Assembly: GCF_944388365.1 (NCBI RefSeq)
Contig: NZ_CALXIN010000003.1
Span: 1 to 64,000, forward strand
DNA: 64,000 nucleotides
DNA from: an uncultured Negativibacillus sp.
GTDB taxonomy: Bacteria; Bacillota; Clostridia; Oscillospirales; Ruminococcaceae
Reading direction: 5' to 3'
In this document: one piece after another, positions 5,869 to 15,200 of the stretch
Layout: every line of letters starts with the position of its first letter
Position numbering within the stretch: the stretch's first letter is position 1
Notes under the pieces: generated by a model
Database searches by the model: none
Seen by the model: only the letters and a program-made list of their open reading frames with translations
Told to the model about the DNA's origin: nothing
Position numbers and translations under genes: made by a program

Positions 5869-8490
5869 CTATTTTCCGTAGTACGCTTTGAGGTACATCT
5901 CTTTAATCTCGCTCATCAGCGGGTATCTTGGGTTTGCACCGGTACACTGATCGTCGAAGGCGTCCTCAACCATGCGGTCCAGAGTTTCCAGGAAGTATTT
6001 CTCATCGACGCCGTACTCCTGAATGCTCTTCTTGATGCCGACTCTTGCCTTCAGATCTTCGATCTTCTGAATGAACAGCTCCAATGTCTCCTTATCGTCC
6101 TTGCCGCAGACACCGCAGAAGTGTGCACATTCTGCATAGCGGGAAAGGGTATGTGGATACTGATACTGGGAGAAGGTTCCCATCTTGACCGGAACTTCCT
6201 CTGCGTTGAATCTCAGCACATAGGAGATCATCAGTGCGTTAGCAACGCCGTGCGGCAGGTGATGATATGCGCCCAGCTTATGTGCCATCGAGTGGCAGAC
6301 ACCCAGGAAAGCGTTTGCAAATGCCATACCTGCCATACAGGAAGCATCCGCCATCTTTTCGCGGGCATACGGGTCATTTGCGCCGTTTTCGTAAGCGCTT
6401 GGCAGATATTCAAAGATGCTCTTCATCGCTTTGAGCGCCAGACCATCGGTGTAATCGGTCGCCATGATAGAAGCATACGCTTCCAGTGCATGGGTCAGTG
6501 CGTCGATACCGGAAGCACTGGTCAGGCCCTTTGGCTGGGTCATCATGTTGTCTGCGTCGATGATCGCCATATTGGGCAGCAGCTCATAGTCTGCCAGCGG
6601 ATATTTGGTGCCGTCGCGGTCATCGGTGATAACAGCAAACGGAGTAACCTCGGAGCCGGTACCGGAGGAGGTTGGGATGGCGACAAAGTATGCCTTTTCG
6701 CCCATCTTCGGGAAGGTGTAAACTCTCTTGCGGATGTCCATGAAGCGCATCGCCAGATCCAGGAAGTTGACCTCTGGATGCTCATACATCACCCACATGA
6801 TCTTGCCGGCATCCATTGCGGAACCGCCGCCCAGTGCGATGATGCAATCCGGTTCGAAGGCGCGCATTGCATGTGCGCCAGCTTCTGCGCAGGAGAGGTT
6901 CGGGTCAGGAGCAACCTCATAGAAGCAGGTGTGCTGGATGCCCATTTGGTCGAGTTTTTCCTCGATCGGTTTGACATAACCATTCTTATACAGGAAGGAG
7001 TCGGTGACGATGAAGCATTTCTTCTTGCCCATCACGGTTCCCAGCTCATCGAGTGCAACCGGCATACAGCCCTTCTTCAGATATACCTTCTGCGGTGCTC
7101 TGAACCACAGCATATTCTCTCTCCTCTCGGCAACGGTCTTGATGTTCAGCAGATGTTTGACGCCCACGTTTTCGGAAACCGAGTTTCCTCCCCAGGAACC
7201 ACAGCCGAGGGTCAGGGATGGGGTCAGTTTGAAGTTGTACAGATCGCCGATACCGCCGTGGGAGGATGGTGTATTGATTAAGATACGGCAGGCCTTCATC
7301 GCTTCTGCATGCTTCATGATCTTTTCTTTCTGTGCCGGATGCACATACAGCGCCGCTGTATGACCATAGCCGCCGTCTGCAACCAGACGTTCTGCCTTGG
7401 CGATCGCCTCGTCAAAGTCCTTAGCGCGGTACATTGCCAGCACCGGAGAAAGCTTCTCATGTGCAAATTCCTCGGAGATATCCACCGATTCAACCTCACC
7501 AATCAGGATCTTGGTCTTTTCCGGAACGTTGACGCCTGCCATCTGAGCGATGGTGTTTGCGGTCTGACCGACGATCTTGGCGTTGAGTGCGCCGTTAATC
7601 ATGATGGTGTGGCGAACTTTGTCCAGCTCATCGCCCTTGAGGAAGTAGCAGCCGCGGTATTCAAATTCCTTCTTCACTGCGTCGTAGATGTCGCCGACAA
7701 CGGTGACCGACTGCTCGGAAGCGCAGATCATGCCGTTATCGAAGGTTTTGGAGTGGATGATCGAGTTGACCGCCATCTTGATGTCAGCGGTGTCGTCGAT
7801 GATGACCGGTGTGTTGCCTGCACCGACGCCCAGTGCCGGCTTGCCGGAGGAATATGCCGCCTTGACCATGCCAGGACCACCGGTTGCCAGGATGGTGTCC
7901 GATTCCTTCATGACCTCGTTGGTCAGCTCCAGACTTGGAACGTCGATCCAGCTGATGATGTTTTCCGGTGCGCCTGCTGCAACTGCTGCCTCATAGACAA
8001 CCTTTGCCGCTGCAATGGTGGAAGCCTTTGCTCTTGGATGTGGGCTGATGATGATGGCGTTGCGGGTCTTTAAGCAGATCAGCGTCTTAAAGATGGCAGT
8101 CGAGGTCGGGTTGGTGGTCGGGATGACCGCTGCAATCAGACCGATTGGCTCGGCAATCTTTTTGATGCCGTACGCCGCATCCTCTTCGATGACGCCGCAG
8201 GTCTTGGTATCGCGGTAAGCATTGTAGATGTACTCAGCCGCATAGTGGTTTTTGATGACCTTGTCTTCTACGACGCCCATGCCGGTTTCTTCCACAGCCA
8301 TCTTTGCCAGCGGGATTCTTGCCTTGTTGGCTGCCATTGCCGCTGCAAAAAAGATTTTGTCCACCTGTTCCTGTGTGTAGGTGGCAAAGATTTCCTGTGC
8401 CTTGCGCATCTCTTTCATGCGTGCCTGGAGCGCTTCAACGTTGTCAATGATCGTCGCTTCTGGTGCCACTGCATTTGTCTTGGTTGCCAT
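5869..8490 (-). CDS. adhE: Bifunctional acetaldehyde-CoA/alcohol dehydrogenase AdhE
   Basis: AdhE reduces acetyl-CoA to acetaldehyde and then to ethanol, using two NADH and regenerating NAD+ in fermentation. The 873-residue product is a fusion of normal length. The N-terminal aldehyde dehydrogenase domain (about 1-440) has the catalytic cysteine in NGMICASEQSV (near residue 254). The C-terminal iron-dependent alcohol dehydrogenase domain (about 460-873) has GGGSAMDAGK for NADH and the iron ligands in DALTHALEAY and GVCHSMAHKLGAYHHLPHG. AGGAGGAAAACGAG precedes the ATG. It has its own promoter and Rex-like boxes and is probably monocistronic. Confidence 0.97.
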   Translation of the reverse strand: MATKTNAVAPEATIIDNVEALQARMKEMRKAQEIFATYTQEQVDKIFFAAAMAANKARIPLAKMAVEETGMGVVEDKVIKNHYAAEYIYNAYRDTKTCGVIEEDAAYGIKKIAEPIGLIAAVIPTTNPTSTAIFKTLICLKTRNAIIISPHPRAKASTIAAAKVVYEAAVAAGAPENIISWIDVPSLELTNEVMKESDTILATGGPGMVKAAYSSGKPALGVGAGNTPVIIDDTADIKMAVNSIIHSKTFDNGMICASEQSVTVVGDIYDAVKKEFEYRGCYFLKGDELDKVRHTIMINGALNAKIVGQTANTIAQMAGVNVPEKTKILIGEVESVDISEEFAHEKLSPVLAMYRAKDFDEAIAKAERLVADGGYGHTAALYVHPAQKEKIMKHAEAMKACRILINTPSSHGGIGDLYNFKLTPSLTLGCGSWGGNSVSENVGVKHLLNIKTVAERRENMLWFRAPQKVYLKKGCMPVALDELGTVMGKKKCFIVTDSFLYKNGYVKPIEEKLDQMGIQHTCFYEVAPDPNLSCAEAGAHAMRAFEPDCIIALGGGSAMDAGKIMWVMYEHPEVNFLDLAMRFMDIRKRVYTFPKMGEKAYFVAIPTSSGTGSEVTPFAVITDDRDGTKYPLADYELLPNMAIIDADNMMTQPKGLTSASGIDALTHALEAYASIMATDYTDGLALKAMKSIFEYLPSAYENGANDPYAREKMADASCMAGMAFANAFLGVCHSMAHKLGAYHHLPHGVANALMISYVLRFNAEEVPVKMGTFSQYQYPHTLSRYAECAHFCGVCGKDDKETLELFIQKIEDLKARVGIKKSIQEYGVDEKYFLETLDRMVEDAFDDQCTGANPRYPLMSEIKEMYLKAYYGK

Positions 8491-8537
8491 CTCGTTTTCC
8501 TCCTGTTTCTGACTGATCTATCTTTGGATATGTTAAT

Positions 8538-8569
8538 TTGTTATTTAATTAACGTTATTTATTTAACAA
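8538..8569 (-). promoter_or_regulatory. Two overlapping Rex-type operators at the adhE start site
   Basis: TTGTTA-N6-TAACGT (8538-8555) and ACGTTA-N6-TAACAA (8552-8569) each match five-sixths or more of the Rex consensus TTGTTA-N6-TAACAA, and they share four bases. Rex is an NADH-sensing repressor of fermentation genes in Gram-positive bacteria, and adhE is a classic target. The boxes cover the predicted transcription start and early leader, a placement suited to repression. Binding by Rex is inferred. Confidence 0.65.
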
Positions 8570-8574
8570 TATCA

Positions 8575-8603
8575 ATTATAGTATGTAAAGGACAAATAGT
8601 CAA
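8575..8603 (-). promoter_or_regulatory. Sigma-A promoter of adhE
   Basis: On the minus strand TTGACT (8603-8598) and a perfect TATAAT (8580-8575) are spaced by 17 bases. The start would fall near 8568, inside the operator pair. The rest of the gene-free stretch 8604-8786 is AT-rich and shows no other recognised feature. Confidence 0.82.
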
Positions 8604-8786
8604 ATACTTTTTTCGAAATTTCCCCGAATTTATTGCAGAAAAATCAGATATTCTAAGCTAATATTTTAGCTATTTTAAATAAATCCATTGTAAAACGTGA
8701 AAAATCCGCCGCTTTTATATCGAGAATCTCTATTGGAAGTGATCGCCTTTTCATCGGATACTTGATGAGAAATTTCTCGACGGCAT

Positions 8787-8827
8787 AGAAAAAGACCTGC
8801 ACGGTAAAACCGTACAGGTCTTTTTTA
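8787..8827 (-). terminator. Terminator of the pilus operon
   Basis: AAAAAGACCTGCACGGT and CCGTACAGGTCTTTTTT pair around a short A-rich loop. On the minus strand it begins within the last codons of the second sortase gene and ends in a T run. Confidence 0.9.
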
Positions 8828-9658
8828 TCTTTGGTGTTTCTTTTGGTATCTTGCCCTGATTTGTGTTCCCACTGCTATCAGCACAAGCAGCAGCCATACG
8901 GCTGTGCTTGCCCAGAAGATCAGCTGTCTGCGTTGGGTCTGGCTGGAAACCTTCGGAGCGTCGGACGGTTCGTCCGACTGTTCTGCTGTGGAAACAGCGG
9001 CTGTCTGCTCCTGTGTCTCCTCCGCCTCCACACGCTGGCCGCGCACCAACAGGCGGTGGCTGTTAACTCCATAGGGCACGCAGGTGATCAGCGTCACCAT
9101 GTCCTTGCCTTCTTCGATTTGCAGTGCATCGGTCTGCCACGGCTCTACCGTCAGAATCTGATCTGCCTGATAGCAAAGCTCCTCTCCCATCACATACAGA
9201 GAAAAGCGGTCGCCGATTTCCAGCTGTTCCAGCTCGGTGAACATCAGCTGGGAGGCAAGGCCGCTGTGGCCGGCAAGCACCGCATGGGTGCTCTCGCCGC
9301 CCACCGGAAGGGAGCTTCCGCTCAGATGACCGATGCCCTTGCGCAGAATCTGCTCGGTGGTTCCTTCGTAGATGGGCAGATAGACGTCGATCTTTTCGAT
9401 CTCCACATAGCCCAGCAAGCCTTCCTCTCCACCGGAAGGCTGCTGACTGGAGAAGGCATCCTCCAGCGCAGACTGCTCTGTGCTGAGCTGCTGGTTGTAT
9501 TGCTGCGCCTGCTGCCGCTGGCTGTCCTGCTGGGTGCTCTCCATCTCCTGCTGATAGGCTTCAAACTGTGCGCGATACTCCCGCTGGGAATACAGCGACG
9601 AAAGATACGGATAGTTGAGCAGCCCAAGTCCCACCAGAACGATCAGCAAAAATATCAC
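8825..9658 (-). CDS. Class C (pilus) sortase, second copy
   Basis: Class C sortases are membrane transpeptidases that polymerise pilins. The 277-residue product has an N-terminal membrane segment (IFLLIVLVGLGLLNYPYL), a catalytic domain with His in VLAGHSGL, Cys in LITCVPYG and Arg in HRLLVRG, and a second C-terminal membrane segment (IFWASTAVWLLLVLIAVG). The start is taken as the GTG whose bases overlap the TGA of the preceding sortase gene (GTGA), behind AAGGAGGA. The lid segment has DAF where class C enzymes often have DPF or DPW. A Q-rich stretch at about residues 40-65 is unusual. Confidence 0.88.
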   Translation of the reverse strand: MIFLLIVLVGLGLLNYPYLSSLYSQREYRAQFEAYQQEMESTQQDSQRQQAQQYNQQLSTEQSALEDAFSSQQPSGGEEGLLGYVEIEKIDVYLPIYEGTTEQILRKGIGHLSGSSLPVGGESTHAVLAGHSGLASQLMFTELEQLEIGDRFSLYVMGEELCYQADQILTVEPWQTDALQIEEGKDMVTLITCVPYGVNSHRLLVRGQRVEAEETQEQTAAVSTAEQSDEPSDAPKVSSQTQRRQLIFWASTAVWLLLVLIAVGTQIRARYQKKHQR

Positions 9659-10485
9659 CTTTCGGATAGGTCCTTCCTCCTTCTGCGCCGGTGCGATACC
9701 ACGCCGGCAATGGCGGCTGCTCCTCCCAATGCCACAAATCCCAGCAGCACCATGCGGTATTCCAGCAGCCATCGGCTGTGGGTCTGCTCTGTGCCGGCGG
9801 TTTGCACCGTCTCCTCGGTGCGCTGTCCGCGCACCAGCAGGCGGTGGCTGTTGATGCCGTACGGCGTGCAGGTCATCAGCGTGACCAGATCCTCTCCGTC
9901 CTGAATGTACAGTGCATCCAGCTCCTGCGGCTCCGCCACCAGAATCTGATCCACCCGATAACAGAGCGTCCGGTCAAGGACCTTCAGATAAAACAGGTCG
10001 CCGATCTCCATCTGCTCCAAATCGCTGAACAGCCGTTTTCCTGGAAGTCCGGCGTGAGCGGAAAGCACGCAGTGGGTGCTCTCTCCGCCGGTGGGCAGCG
10101 AGCTTGCCTTGAGGTGACCCACGCCCTCCTGAAGCACCGCTTCCTCGGTGCCATGAAAGATCGGCAGCGACAATTCCAGCTTTGGAATCTCCAAAATTCC
10201 CATTTGGCCGTCGCCCAGTGGGTTGAGCTGCTGCTCATAGCTTTCCGGCTCCGACTGCTGCTCTGTGGCAAAAGGGTCGGTCACCCGCTCGCTTCCCTGA
10301 TGCAGGAGGCGGTTGTACGCAACCGCCTCCTGCCATTCTTCTTCCAGCTGTGAGGTAGAAACCTCTCCCTGCACATACTGCACCTGATTCTGATACAGCC
10401 ATTGGCTGACAAACGGATAGACTGCAAGCCCTGTGCCCAGCACAATCGCCAGCACTGCCAGCAGACTGGTCCATCTTCTTTTCAC
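9655..10485 (-). CDS. Class C (pilus) sortase, first copy
   Basis: The 276-residue product has an N-terminal membrane segment (LLAVLAIVLGTGLAVYPFV), the lid motif DPF in ERVTDPFATEQ, catalytic His in LSAHAGLPG, Cys in LMTCTPYG, Arg in HRLLVRGQR, and a C-terminal membrane segment before a basic tail (SHRRRRRKDLSER). The GTG at 10485 follows AGGAGGAAGATT. In-frame codons extend upstream only into the pilin gene and are rejected. It is clearly a paralogue of its neighbour; two class C sortases commonly divide the work of shaft polymerisation and tip or base attachment. Confidence 0.9.
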   Translation of the reverse strand: MKRRWTSLLAVLAIVLGTGLAVYPFVSQWLYQNQVQYVQGEVSTSQLEEEWQEAVAYNRLLHQGSERVTDPFATEQQSEPESYEQQLNPLGDGQMGILEIPKLELSLPIFHGTEEAVLQEGVGHLKASSLPTGGESTHCVLSAHAGLPGKRLFSDLEQMEIGDLFYLKVLDRTLCYRVDQILVAEPQELDALYIQDGEDLVTLMTCTPYGINSHRLLVRGQRTEETVQTAGTEQTHSRWLLEYRMVLLGFVALGGAAAIAGVVSHRRRRRKDLSER

Positions 10486-10504
10486 AATCTTCCTCCTCGG
10501 TCCA

Positions 10505-12253
10505 TCAGCTGCGGCCTTTTCTGCGGGAAAGGACCAGATAGACGACTCCGACCACAATCACCAGCAGACCGCCGGCGGTAAACATCCAGCTTTCCATGCT
10601 GCCGGTGTTCGGAATGTACATCGTTCTCGGGTTGACGACGCTGAGCTTGATCAGGTCGTCCTCAATCGAGGCACTGCCCATCTGTCCGTCCACCAATGTT
10701 CTGGTCACATCCAGACGTCCGGTATACTCCCCGTTGACCTGCTCGCCGCACAGCGTGATGCAGATGTCCTCGTCGGGCAGTGCATAGCCGTCCGCCGTCT
10801 GGATTTCTCTCAAGTAATAGGTGTCCTCCGCCAGGCCATAGAGGGTGAATCTTCCGCCCGCATCGACGCTCAGACGGTTGGAGGCGGCATCTGCGCTGAC
10901 GATGTAGCTGCCGTCCTCCTGCTGCTCGAGCAGCACCGGCTGTTTGTCCTCGCCGCGGTACAGCTCAAAGACGACGCTGCCATTTGCAGGAGTGTTCTGG
11001 TCGCCCAGATACTTCTGCAGCCGGACGCCGAAGCTGTAGCTGTGCACCACATCCCAGCGGTTCGTTTCTTTCCATCTGTCCGGCGGGTCATCCGGCGGAT
11101 TGGTTGGCGGGTTGGTCGGCGGATTGTCTGGAGGGTCCACCTCGCTGTCGTAGTTCATCCGCGCACTGTTGGTCGCATCTGCTTCGGTGACCAGCGCGGT
11201 ATACTCCACATACAGCTCCTGCCCTCTCAGCGCTTCCACTTTTTGGAGGCCCTGCTGGGTAAATTGCAGCAGCACTCTGGTGCCGCCCACCGCATCCTTC
11301 TGATCCTGCGGCAGGTCTGTGGAAAGCAGATTCTCCTTGATCGTCAGCTGGTAGTCCGCGCCCTCCTGATAGGTCTGTCCGCGGATGTCAGTCACGCTGA
11401 GGATGCGCTTAAATTCCAAACCCTTGGTCAGCACGTCCTCCACCGAAAAGGCGGTCAGTGTTTCATATTCGCCCATCACCGGTGGATTGATGGTCAGCTT
11501 AAACTGAAGCACATCGCCAGGACTTGCAGTAGCGCTGCTCTGCTGGGTGCCGTCGCTTCCGATGACCTTTTTGTCCAGCTTTTCATACACCAGACCGCTT
11601 TTGGCCGAGATGGTGACGTTGGTCTGCCAGTCTCCGCTTTTTCCCTGCGGCAGCGGGAAAATCAACGGGCTCTGCGGCTCCACGATGTTGATGGCATCGC
11701 CGTTGATGTCCTTGGCGTCGTCGATGTTGGACTGTACCAGCAGGTACAGTCCGAAGTCCAGTGCCGCCGTCGCTTTGCCGTCCTTACCGGTAATCATCTT
11801 TTCGCCGGTGATGCCTGAAAGAGTGACGTTGGTTTTCCCTTCCAGCGCTTCATTGATGCTCTGCTGTGCGCCGGCATTGGTGTAAAAAAAGTAGTTAGAG
11901 TCGCTGCCGTCGGCAAAACCTGCAATACCCAGTGTATTGGCAACACTCTCCAGGATGCCGTAGCCGGTTTGCCATTCTTTGCTGCCGGTCTGGATGTTAA
12001 ACAGGTCGCCGATCCTGTAGGCGGTATACTCCACGCCGATGACCGGCTTGGGTTCCTGCCCGCTGATGTTGTTGATCATCTGCTCCACCGTCAGATTGGC
12101 GGTGGTGGTGCCAAGATCGTAGTCATACGCGGTGACTCTGGTCGCTGTCCAGCCGTCCGCTCCGACCGGAGCGGACAGACACCCTGCGATGAGCAGGACC
12201 GTCAGCAGCAGCGCGGTCAGCGAAAAACAACCCTTCGATCTGATTTTTTTCAT
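10505..12253 (-). CDS. LPXTG-type backbone pilin with isopeptide domains
   Basis: The 582-residue product starts with a signal peptide (MKKIRSKG, then LTALLLTVLLIAGC). A pilin-motif-like segment WQTNVTISAK lies near residue 222. It fits WxxxVxVxPK except for Ala in place of Pro, and its lysine is the likely linkage site for sortase polymerisation. An E-box-like YYLREIQTADGYALP occurs near residue 490. A proline spacer of repeated NPPT/DPPD lies near residues 375-392. The C terminus is IPNTG, a hydrophobic segment and RRKGRS, a standard sorting signal. ATG follows AAAGGAGCG. It lies between the giant adhesin and the sortases, as in SpaA-type operons. Confidence 0.88.
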   Translation of the reverse strand: MKKIRSKGCFSLTALLLTVLLIAGCLSAPVGADGWTATRVTAYDYDLGTTTANLTVEQMINNISGQEPKPVIGVEYTAYRIGDLFNIQTGSKEWQTGYGILESVANTLGIAGFADGSDSNYFFYTNAGAQQSINEALEGKTNVTLSGITGEKMITGKDGKATAALDFGLYLLVQSNIDDAKDINGDAINIVEPQSPLIFPLPQGKSGDWQTNVTISAKSGLVYEKLDKKVIGSDGTQQSSATASPGDVLQFKLTINPPVMGEYETLTAFSVEDVLTKGLEFKRILSVTDIRGQTYQEGADYQLTIKENLLSTDLPQDQKDAVGGTRVLLQFTQQGLQKVEALRGQELYVEYTALVTEADATNSARMNYDSEVDPPDNPPTNPPTNPPDDPPDRWKETNRWDVVHSYSFGVRLQKYLGDQNTPANGSVVFELYRGEDKQPVLLEQQEDGSYIVSADAASNRLSVDAGGRFTLYGLAEDTYYLREIQTADGYALPDEDICITLCGEQVNGEYTGRLDVTRTLVDGQMGSASIEDDLIKLSVVNPRTMYIPNTGSMESWMFTAGGLLVIVVGVVYLVLSRRKGRS

Positions 12254-12286
12254 CTTGATTCGCTCCTTTGCTCGGAAATGTCTGTC

Positions 12287-15200
12287 CTAGCGGTCAGAAT
12301 GTCGTTTGTTGTGTTTTCTGCGTTTTCTGCCTGCCAGATACCATACGCCTGCACAGGCTGCGCCTGCGCCCGCTACACCTGGCCAGAAGAAGCCTCCTGC
12401 ACCGGTGTTGATGGTCTGGAAGTACTGGTTGTTGTGGACGGTGTAGGTCACCTCGCTGGCAAGATAGCCGCCGGTGACTTTCCAGTATAGGTCTGCCGGT
12501 TTCTCGGTTGTCAATGCTTCAAAAGAAACTGCAATCGGCTCGGTCAGGCGGTTATAACCATCCGGCGTGCTGACTTCCACAATCTGATAGTTGATCTGTG
12601 TGCCGTTCTCATCGGTCAGCAGCAGGTGGGTGTAGGTCAGCTTGCCGTCCGCATCGGTGGTCTGCTGTACTTGGAATGTCGCTGCCTTGCAGACGGTGTC
12701 ATCGATGTCTTTCCAGTTTCCGGCGGTGTCCTTGTACTGCAATTCAAAGACGACGCCCTCCAGTGCCTTGCCGTTGCCATCCATCTTCTCGATGTTTACC
12801 TTACCCATCGGGAGGTTCTTGACGGTAAACTTCTTGTCGGTGGAAGCCGAGTCAATCGTTTCTGGAGAGACGATTCCAAACAGATTGTCCTTCATCGACT
12901 TTTCGACAGTTTCCTCCACCCTGTACTCGTACAGAGTCGTGCCATCTGCGCGCGGCAGGTTCTTCCAGGTGGCGGTCCAGGCAGCCGATGCATAGCAGGT
13001 GTCGTTTTCAGTACCCGCTTCGCCGTTCAGTGTCACTTTTGCAGAAGTGTCGCCGTCATACTTAAATTCTGTCCATTCACCATCTTTGGGCCGCTGATAG
13101 AGGGTCAGGGTGACCGTCTTGTCTTTGCTTGGCGCACTTGGTTTCCACTGTTTCTCGGCGGTCAGGGTCATGTGGGTGCGCTTGTTGGTGACGGTTGTAC
13201 CGCTGTTATCCTGATAGGAGACGGTGTAGTCGTTGCCAAACTTTCCACCAGCGTCAAGGATATCGTCATCATTAACCGTCGGTCCTGTCCAGCCCTCTTT
13301 CAGCTCGCGGGCACGATAGGTGTAGGTGACAACCTTGTCGTTCTCGATGCCGTTGGTCGGCAGACCGGTCAGCTCCGCTTTCCACAGGTTCGTTGATGAC
13401 AGCTTCACAACAAGTGGATTGCTGCCATCTGTGACAATCTTCCACTCGTACACGGTTCGGCTGCCATCCGATGAGGTTTCGTTTACCTCGCGCTGGATGA
13501 CCAGATGCACCTCCTTCGGCAGGCCGTCGGTCAATTTTTTGCCGGTTTCATCGGTCCAGCGCTTCTCCACATTCAGTTCCTGCGTCTGAAGCCGGTTGTG
13601 CAGTGCAATTTTCAGCGTTGTGCCGCTTTCTGCCGAAACTGCTGTCACATTCTGCGGTGTGAACAGGCCGCCCAAAACATCTGTGCCTTTGATTTCATGT
13701 TTCAGGGTCTGACCATTCACTGTCACATCATACTCCTGTGTCAATCCACCGGCTGTTATCTTTGTCTCAGCAACGGCATAATAGAGTGTTGTTCCGGCTT
13801 GATTTACCCTTGGCAAATCTGCAAAGGTTACCGCTTTGGTGCCGCCGATGGTGGTTTCCAAAGTCGGGGTAAAGTCGTAATTCGTGCCGAACCACTTCGT
13901 CCAAGGCTCTTTAAAACTGCCATCATCATTTTTGAAATACTGTGATGCAGGCTGCAATTTTTCATCGCCTTCTGCCACATACAGCTCGCCGGTGATGGTG
14001 ATTTTATCCAGACCCAGGTAGTCGTCGGTCAGCTTGGTACCGTTCTGATCCTGCCATTCCTTGGAGAAATTCAGGTTAATTTTCAGCGAGTTGGTCAGAT
14101 CATCCATCTTGTAGGTGTTGCCATTTTCCGACCAGCTGCCGTTGGCAGAGGCAGATTTTGGATAATAGTAATAGCCATCTAATCCATCTGTGTCCTCCTT
14201 GACGACATATTTCCACTCCATGCCGTTAGGAGCGAACTTTTCCAGACCAGTGATGGTGTAGGTCCATTCTTTTGCTGTGGCATCCGTACCGTCACTTGGT
14301 TCCCATTTCCATTCCCATTTTGAACCGTCGAGATTATGCTCAGGAACAGCTATAGGATCCTTTTCTGTGCCAATTCCGTTATTCTCTCCTCCTGACTGTG
14401 CAGGTGCCCAGCGCCACAGTGTCAGCGTTTTCTGGAAATCCTCCAGTTTCGGCCGCAGTTCCAGTGCATCATTCTGGTCTTCCCAAACCTTGGTGCCGGT
14501 CAGCTTGATGTTCTCCGGCTCGTATTTGTCGCCGAAGGTGGCGGAAACATCGAGGTTTGCCGCGGTTGCATCATTTACGTTTTTGGTCGGATACAGCTCG
14601 TTGTCATACTTCAGGTAGCCATCTTCCATTACGCCCTGCGAAGGAGCTTCAAAGATAGTCCCAAAGTCTTCTACTTTGACATCTCCGCCTTTCACAGCGG
14701 ACTGGTAGTTGAGGTAGCCGACTACCTTTTCGCGGACAAAGTACCGATACTCATAGCCGTTTGGCTGGTAGATCGGCAGGTTTTCAAAGGTAAAGGTATC
14801 TTCGCTGTCCAGTACAAATGTCGTTGCATCAGGATCAGCAGCAGCTTCAGCAGCTTCAGCATCTGTTTCTACCTCCGCTGCGCTCCAGGTCAGCTCGACT
14901 GGTTCAAAGCCGGCGTCCTCATAATAGTTTTTGCCGTCGGTGGTGTATTCGCGCACAAGCTCGATGGTGACAGCCGGATAAGCCTTCCAGTTTTTGCCGA
15001 CCTGCAGCAGCTTTTTGACCTTGAGTGCGCCCAGCGTTGGATTATACTCATTCTTAATCTGGTAGCCGCTGCTCTCAATCTTGCTGAATATCTGATCCTT
15101 GCTGACAGTCTCATCCTTAAACTCGATCTCTTCGGTCAGGGTGTAGCTGTACTGCTGGCCATTATCATCATATTTTGGGATTTCCTCTCGTTGTTCAGCA

